This document shows positions 57,811 through 64,000 of a stretch of DNA of 64,000 bases, piece by piece. The notes beneath the pieces are model-generated. The model searched no databases and was not told the DNA's origin. It saw only the letters and a list, made by a program, of their open reading frames with translations. The DNA is from Mauremys mutica (taxonomy: Eukaryota; Chordata; Testudines; Geoemydidae): contig NC_059080.1 of NCBI RefSeq assembly GCF_020497125.1, positions 71,530,618 to 71,594,617 of the forward strand, written 5' to 3'. A program made the translations under genes and the position numbers. The stretch's first letter is position 1. Each line of letters opens with the position of its first letter.

Positions 57811-58564
57811 TTCAGCAATTACATATATTCCACTTGATATGTGGAAATATTTTTCTTAACCAGTAGGGGCAGTATTCATGCTATTTGGCAAATGTGCTGT
57901 TTGATTTGCTCAGTACTCGTTAGACCGTTGGCACAACCATACTGTAAATCAGTATCATACAAAACCACTGGTTATACTTGGAATTTGTTAATGTAAAAAG
58001 AAAAGCTATTTTCCACAGGAGTATAGTAGCTTCATCTCTCTGTTCTCACACTCAGTGCTTCTAGGGCTGTCCTGGCTTTTTGGCAACAGTTTTAAAGCAC
58101 AGACTACAGCAGCTGCAAGGCTTCAGAAAGGACAGAAGTTGACAGTGCTCTTTTCCCTCTGTTTAACTGCAGGATGCATAGTTGTGTGGTGAGAAAGTGG
58201 GATATTAATCCAGGTACTTTGCAGAAGAGCTCATAGAAATTTGTTTCAGACAAACATTTCAATATCCAGATGTTCCCCACCACCACATAACTATTTCTCT
58301 GTTCCCATCAACTGCAAAAACAAAGCAGTAGTTTCTTTACAATAGCAACGGTGTTATGACTGTCTCTTAACATTATCTTACCCAATTAATGGGTGCTGCA
58401 TCTTGATAATCCTTATGTAAAAGAAAACATGCTGCTCAAACACGCATGGACACTCTGTACTGTATGCCCTTGATATGACTGAAAGATGCACAGATTGACT
58501 GGGAAGTTATACCCAATATAGCTGTTGAAGTGAAATATATGATCAATATCATTTGTAATATGCT
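57811..58564. other. No recognised feature
   Basis: AT-rich with short frames. Nothing recognised. Confidence 0.35.
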
Positions 58565-59810
58565 AGTGCCTAAATCCCCCAGTGGAGGCTGGGGCCTCAC
58601 TATGCGAGGCATTGTACAAACAACTAGTAAGAGAGTCCCTGCCCTGAAGAGCTTACATTCTAAGTAGACAGGATAGATAAAGGATGTGGGAATGGAAGTA
58701 TTATTTCCCTTAGCTACCAGGGGTGGAACTGAGGCACAGAAAGATTAGGGCTGAGCTTTTCAAAGAGGTGGCATATGCCAAGCTAAGAGAGTTGCCCAGG
58801 AGAAGTCTGTGAGAGAGCTGGGAATTAAACCCAGATTTCCCAAGTCCCAGGCCAATGCCTTAGGGCTTGGCTACACTTGCAAGTTGCAGCGCTGGTAGAG
58901 GCTTTCCAGCGCTGCAATTAGTAACCGTCCACACCTGCAAGGCACATCCAGCGCTGCAACTCCCTGGCTGCAGCGCTGGCTGTACACCTGGCCAGGTTGG
59001 GGTGTAGCGATTGCAGCGCTGCTGATCCAGCGCTGCTCATCAAGTGTGGACACACACCAGCGCTTTTATTGGCCTCCAGGGAATAAGGAGATATCCCAGA
59101 AAGCTTTTAACTAAATTACTCTCTTTATTTTGTTATGCAGCCTCTCTTTGTTTTGTTGTGAACTCCGATCGGAGCTCCGTTGAACTGCTTATCTAAAAAA
59201 CAAACACTGATCACAGCAAACAGGAGCTATCTGTACCTGGCTGTGAACGATCAAATGAGAGGCAGGGAGTGAATGTTTGCTTGACTGTTTGCAATTAAGA
59301 CCAAGGGTTCGCGAACATTTTGTGATTTTTCAATCCAGGAAGCTAAACTGTTGGCTCCAAAAATCCACTCTCTCTCTCTTCCCCGCTCCCTGTCACAGTA
59401 CACCACAGGGAGTGAGTGTTGGAGGCAGGCTGTTTGCAATTAAGAGTTAAGACTAAGGGCTCGTGAACATTTTGTGATTTTTCAATCCAGGAAACTAACC
59501 CACAGTGTTGGCTCCAAAAATCCACTCTCTCTCTCTTCCCCGCTCCCTGTCACAGTACACCACCCTCCACCCCCCTCTTTTGAAAAGCACGTTGTTGCCA
59601 CTTGAATGCTGGGATAGCTGCCCATAATGCAGCACTCCCAACAGCGCTGCAAATGTTGCAAATGTGGCCACACACCAGCGCTGGTAGCTGTGAGTGTGGC
59701 CACACACCAGTGCTGCTCCTACACAGCTGGATGACCAGCGCTGCAAACTACCAGCGCTGCAAACCGTAAGTGTAGCCAAGCCCTTAGCCAGGAGACCATT
59801 CTCTCTCAAA
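58565..59810 (+). mobile_element. MIR-type SINE split by a Harbinger MITE
   Basis: The left part (58565-58862) carries GGAACTGAGGCACAGAAAG, a TTGCCCAGGAGAAGTCTGTG block and GCTGGGAATTAAACCCAG, in MIR order. It stops at ATGCCTTA; after the MITE (58863-59783) the expected continuation TTAGCCAGGAGACCATTCTC follows. The shared TTA is the target duplication. Confidence 0.65.
58863..59783. mobile_element. PIF/Harbinger-like MITE rich in CAGCGCTG, copy 2
   Basis: Ends GGGCTTGGCTACACTT and AAGTGTAGCCAAGCCC are inverted, and TTA flanks both sides (58860-58862 and 59784-59786), the canonical TWA target of PIF/Harbinger. The surrounding MIR is cut exactly at that TTA, which proves the boundaries. It holds ten perfect CAGCGCTG palindromes: six in the first 173 bp and four in the last 142 bp, plus mutated ones. 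Compared with copy 1 at 1467-2280 it has an internal tandem duplication of about 150 bp (units near 59260-59405 and 59406-59569, each with TTTTGTGATTTTTCAATCCA). Confidence 0.82.
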
Positions 59811-59897
59811 TTTGCAAGTCAGCATGCAGAAATGATAGAATCCACAACCACCCGCTTAGAAGCCACCAGACTTCATGCTTTGCATTAGAGTCTAGGA

Positions 59898-60208
59898 CAG
59901 GGGTCAGCAGCCTTTCAGAAGTGGTGTGCCAAATCTTCATTTATTCACTCTAATTTAAGGTTTCATGTGCCAGTAATACATTTTAACGTTTTTAGAAGGT
60001 CTCTTTCTACAAGTCTATAATATGTAACTAAACTATTGTTGTATGTAAAGTAAATAAGGCTTTTAAAATGTTTAAGAAGCTTCATTTAAAATTAAATTAA
60101 AATGCAGAGCCCCCCGGACTGGTGGCCAGGACCTGGGCAGTGTGAGTGCCACTGAAAATCAGCTCGCGTGCCGCTTTCGGCACCCATGCCATAGGTTGCC
60201 TACCCCTG
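59898..60208. mobile_element. Non-autonomous hAT element, perfect 8-bp duplication
   Basis: Ends CAGGGGTCAGCAGCCTTTC and AGGTTGCCTACCCCTG are imperfect inverted repeats of hAT (Charlie-like) type. GTCTAGGA occurs at 59890-59897 and 60209-60216, a perfect 8-bp target duplication. The interior is AT-rich with a GC-rich right part; it has no coding capacity. Confidence 0.9.
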
Positions 60209-60216
60209 GTCTAGGA

Positions 60217-61736
60217 TTTAAAATGGGACTGAATGATTTTTATATTACTTGATTTATTTTCTATTTTCAAACAATATCTTGATTATATATGTTAGTCTTA
60301 AAAGGATAACACACCAGTTCTCTCACTTGAACTGGTTTAAATCCAGGACAACTCCATTGCTTTCAAAATAACTTAAAGATGCTTTAATTTTTGCATACCT
60401 TATACTAGCCAATATTTTTGCAGTATTGGTTTTATTGTTCCTATTGAAAAATGCATATATACTCTGATCCAGATTCTGCTCTCATTTAAACTGGCAAAAA
60501 CGAAGTCAAAAGGAGATTTGCTACTGAATGCATGCTCTAGAATAGTAATGGAAAACATCTTTTAGAATCTAAATATCACTTATTGTTAAACATTGTTTAA
60601 AATATCACTTACTGTTGTTAAACCTCTTTCATTGGTTCCAAATAAGTTAATAATAAAACTTGCATTGATTTCAGTGGGCAAAGCTGGGTCCTTAGAAAAG
60701 AAACAAATAATTTCCTCCATTTCTGAGAGATCCTCTGGTTTTAATTCAACTGACAAAGGGAGTTGCTCTCAATTTCCACACATGTAAATGTCAGGAGAAT
60801 CAGGCTCAATGTTCAGTACTCTGTCATCTGGCTTTGCATCAGAAGTTAACTAACACAGCACTGTTCCCAGAGCTCTGATAACATAGTTGATGGTACTGGC
60901 GTTCAAACAAAGATGCTTTCACATGCACAGAGCTGTGTAAATTGTTGTTAAACAACAATGTCCATGTTAATTTCAGTCCCATTAAAAATACAAGAAAAAC
61001 ATGAATCTGGGCCCACAAAAAAAGGCAATCATTAGGAAGGAGCATGTTCTAAAGCGTCTAAAAGAAGCATTGCAGATCAAGGAAGGTAAACCCCCCAAAT
61101 TCTAAACCATAACAAAAGAAATGATGCTTTCTGTGTCCTGGCTAGAACATATTGGATAAAAAGATGTAACATTCTTTTTACTCTATCCATTTTTAATAGG
61201 AAAATCCAGATGCAGATGTATGCTTGATTTCAGTGCCAAGCTGCCTCCTCTGTTTAATAAAGGGTTTAATACAATTTAAACTGAAGAAGCAAAGAGCCTT
61301 AAGATACCAGCACGAGAGACTCAGAATCCTAATTAATTTTCTGTTGGTCACAGTTGTCAGAGATTCTCTTCCTTGTGCCTCTGCTAACATGGGACAAAAT
61401 ATCCAATAAATTCTGCTTTTGCACTCAGTTGAAATTCTAAAAGAAATTATTAATATTTATATAAGAAAATAGAATATTACCCCATTAGAATTATTCAGTG
61501 ATTTTTGAACTCTATGTCTGTACTGAAGGGATAAGTGTAAATGTATGCAAATACTGACAGCGGATTCTGCCTTATCGTGTGTGGATGGGCTGGGAAGGAA
61601 AAAGGGCACAGACAGTCTCTTCTCCCCCTGCCTCTACCAGCACATCTGTAGAGAAACATGGAGGTAGGGCTCTATTAACACATCCAGCAACATTCCACAA
61701 CCCCAAGGAAGTAGAGTTACTAGCTGGGGAGATGAC
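60217..61736. other. No recognised gene
   Basis: AT-rich sequence with palindromic scraps near 60465-60530. Nothing coding recognised. Confidence 0.35.
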
Positions 61737-62149
61737 TAGGGTTGCCAGGCATCCGCTTTTCAACCACAACGCCCAGTGGAAAAGGGACCCTGGCTGCTCC
61801 AGTCAGCACCGCCGACCGAGCCAATAAAAGTCAGATTGGCAACGCAGCAGGGGCCCGGGGCTAAGGCAGGTTCCCTGTCTGCCCTGGCTCCGTGCAGCTC
61901 CTGGAAGTGGCTGCCAGGTCCCTATGGCCCCTAGGTGCATGGGAGGCCAGGGAGGCTCTGCACTATGCTCTGCCCCAAGTGTCGGCTCCACAGCTCCCAG
62001 AGGCTGGGAACTGCAACCAATGGGAGCTGCAGGGGCGGCACCTGCAAACATGAGGGCAGAATGTGGAGCCTCTCTGTCCGCCCATGTGTCTAGGGGCCAC
62101 AGGGACCTGGGAGCCACTTCCTGGGAGCCACGGTAAGTGCTGCCGGGAC

Positions 62150-62508
62150 TCTGAACCCCCTCCTGCACCCAAACTCCCTCCTGGAGCCCATACCCCACTA
62201 TCCCCATCCCAACCCCCTACCCCAGCCCTGAGCCCCTCCTGAACCCCAAACCCCTCCTTCCTGGCCCCATCCAAGAGCTCACACCCCAGCCGGAGCCCTC
62301 CCCAGACCCCAACTCCCTACCCCAGCACGGAGCCCTCTCCTGCACCCCAAACTGCTCATCCCTGGCCCCACCCCAGAGCCTGCACCCCCACCCAGAGCCC
62401 TCACACACATCCTGCACCCCAACCCCCTGCCCCAGCCCAGAGCCCCCTCCTGCACCCCAATCCCCTCATCCCCAGCCCCACTCCAGAGCCCACACCCCCA
62501 GATGGAGT
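62150..62508. repeat. C-rich minisatellite-like array
   Basis: Degenerate units with the order CCAGAGCCC, CTCCTGCACCCCAA, CCCCTCATCCC, GCCCCACCCCAGAGCC recur about every 65-100 bp. The array resumes after the nested hAT as CCTCCCACACCCCAACCTCC (62911-62940). Confidence 0.7.
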
Positions 62509-62895
62509 CAGGGGCGGCTCTACAAATTTGGCCGCCCCAAGCAGTCATGCCCGGGAGGCGCCCCCGAGCCGCGGGAGCAGCGGACCTCCCGCGGGCATGA
62601 CTGCGGAGGGTCCGCTGGTCGCGCGGCTCGGCTGGACCTCCCGCAGCTGCGGGCGGTTCGCTGGTCCGGCGGCTCCGGTTGAGCTGCCGCAGGCATGCCT
62701 GCGGGAGGTCGAGCCGAGCCGCGGGACGAGCGCCCCCTCCGCAGTCATGCCTGCGGCAGGTCTGCTGCTCCCGGGGCTCCGGTGGACCTCCCGCAGGCAT
62801 GACTGCGGCAGGTCCGCCGGCCCAGCCTGCCGCCCCCCCAGGAAAGGGCCGCCCCAGGCGGGTGCTTGCCCTGCTGGGCTCTGGAGCCGGCCCTG
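62509..62895. mobile_element. CpG-rich hAT nested in another hAT
   Basis: Ends CAGGGGCGGCTCTACAAATT and CTCTGGAGCCGGCCCTG carry the hAT-N end type. GATGGAGT at 62501-62508 and 62896-62903 is a perfect 8-bp duplication. The interior consists of repeated CCTCCCGCGGGCATGACTGC and CAGTCATGCC blocks in both orientations and is dense in CpG, unlike anything else in the window. That CpG retention suggests a comparatively young insertion. Confidence 0.92.
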
Positions 62896-63086
62896 GATGG
62901 AGTCTTTACCCCCCTCCCACACCCCAACCTCCTGCCTCAGCCTGGTGAAAGTGAGTGAGGGTGCAGGAGAGTGAGTGACGGAGGGAGGGGGGGTGGAGCA
63001 AGCAGGGGTAAGGGCCGGGACAGGGGTAGGGCCTCGGGGCAGCGCTGTGTGTTCGGTTTTGTCTGATTAGAAATTTGGCAACCCTA

Positions 63087-64000
63087 GACATGTTACCATT
63101 CAAGTAACATGTTACCATTATGCAGCAAGCACTGGAATAGGAGAGCACTGAATGCCCTTTGCTCAAGTAAGGCTTGGGAGGCATGAACAAAAAAAAGAGA
63201 TACATTATGGTGCATACAGCAACAGCTACTATAGAAATACCTCTTCCTCCCCAGCATGCAAGACACAAACATAGACCGGTGCTCAGGACAGACAGCCAAA
63301 AGGCTGAAAGGTAAATGAGTGGAGCCCAAAGCTAAGTAGCTGAAATGCAGCACTCGGAGCACAGAGTGACCATTTCAAGAAATCCCTTATGCCAGTAGTC
63401 ATATGGTGGACACAGTTAGCAACAAAGAATCAAATATGCATGTGCCAGCTGAAAGCAAATGTATGAGAATGTATGAAATTTCTGAAGTAGAAAAGTATAA
63501 TAAATTAGAGGGATTCCCAGAAAGTTGAAAAAGGTTTGTAGATAGTGTTGAAATGTCTGCTGCTGATCCAGACCAAGTCCCCCATACTTGGTGTCCCACC
63601 ACTGTGCTCTCCCAAGGGCTAGATTCTTATTTGATGTAAGACAGTGTAGCTAAAACCAGGTGAGAATCTGGCCCTGAGAACTTGGCTGAGAGTACTTGAG
63701 AGAAGGCACTGTGAGAGCTCTCTAGGAAGTAAAAGGGAGTGATGTCTATGAACAGGGATTTTACCCCTGATAGCAGTAAGCCCAGATCAGCGGAGACCAT
63801 AACATTGCCCTCTTTTAACCTGAACTGTTAGCCACTATTCAGGACCTTGAGGGTTGTTTGTGAGGTGAAAATGATGACAATCTGGTACGGCTTTGATGCA
63901 GTCCAGTTTGTTTACAAAAAATGTACACAAAGTCTTGCTTCCCTGAACACAGTAGGTATCAAACAACAAGAAGCAGTGCCAACCTCTTTTCCAGCCAGTA
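63087..64000. other. No recognised gene
   Basis: AT-rich. A scrap of the palindromic repeat class lies near 63616-63677 (CTAGATTCTTATTTGATG and GAGAATCTGGCCC). Nothing else recognised up to the window edge. Confidence 0.35.

Larger units (their letters stand above)
61737..63086. mobile_element. Large non-autonomous hAT-like element, GC-rich
   Basis: Ends TAGGGTTGCCAGGCATCC and AAATTTGGCAACCCTA are inverted repeats. GAGATGAC (61729-61736) and GACATGTT (63087-63094) agree at five of eight positions, a possible decayed duplication. The interior is GC-rich; arms GAGCCAATAAAAGTC and inverted blocks around 61850-62140 (CTCCGTGCAGC, GGAAGTGGCTGCC with GGAGCCACTTCC) form a foldback. From 62150 a C-rich tandem array follows, and a second hAT (62509-62895) is nested in that array. 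Long open frames (up to 173 codons) reflect GC content only. Confidence 0.7.

Noticed and set aside
61803..62974. Open frames of up to 173 codons at 62 kb
   Set aside because: Overlapping frames on both strands inside two nested GC-rich transposons; repetitive Pro/Ala/Gly/Arg content and no domain.
1..64000. CRISPR arrays, phage or bacterial operons
   Set aside because: No regular repeat-spacer pattern, no ribosome-binding sites or long gene-dense frames; all structure is of vertebrate mobile-element type.

Overview
This window looks like intergenic or intronic DNA from a reptile, most likely a cryptodiran turtle. It contains a tRNA-derived SINE with a CR1-like tail (5874-6062), the arrangement known for the turtle Cry SINE family. 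It also has CR1 LINE copies, Penelope-like retroelements (PLEs), several hAT and PIF/Harbinger non-autonomous elements, MIR-type SINEs and a 5S rRNA-derived SINE. No bacterial signal, CRISPR array, operon or complete host gene is visible. The species call is inference from repeat content.

Layout. 1-10 kb: a Harbinger-type MITE packed with CAGCGCTG palindromes (1467-2280), a reversed MIR, a foldback MITE (3456-3903), the Cry SINE, CR1 and PLE scraps, and a local duplication (9119-9342 and 10777-10970). 13-18 kb: a 5S-headed SINE split by a 753-bp hAT element, two LTR-like units, and a PLE insertion folded into a 60-bp-arm hairpin (18045-18225). 23-33 kb: a short PLE with a 12-bp target duplication, a hAT/MIR/MITE cluster at 28 kb, and an LTR whose 3' tail plus flank is duplicated 1 kb away (32460-32587 and 33515-33643). 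35-38 kb: an unrecognised open segment that could be a terminal exon (minus strand, 35682-35998), then a 1.6-kb palindrome made of two opposed 3' halves of a hAT transposon. 40-48 kb: CR1 tails, a second 5S SINE, an L1-like 3' end carrying a hAT insertion, and a CR1 copy that has lost its reverse-transcriptase core. 50-58 kb: a PLE with GIY-YIG endonuclease remnant and perfect 13-bp target duplication, a 57-bp inverted copy outside it, a PLE reverse-transcriptase remnant, and more hAT and PLE ends. 58-64 kb: a second Harbinger MITE inserted in a MIR, a hAT with perfect 8-bp duplication, and a CpG-rich hAT nested in a larger hAT that carries a C-rich tandem array.

All recognisable protein-coding sequence belongs to dead mobile elements (hAT transposase, CR1/L1/PLE reverse transcriptase, PLE endonuclease). 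Nothing in the window forms a working gene system. The main interest is structural: hammerhead-ribozyme-like motifs at PLE ends, foldbacks made at insertion, nested insertions that confirm element boundaries, and a possible unidentified exon. Family names come from recalled family features, not from database searches.
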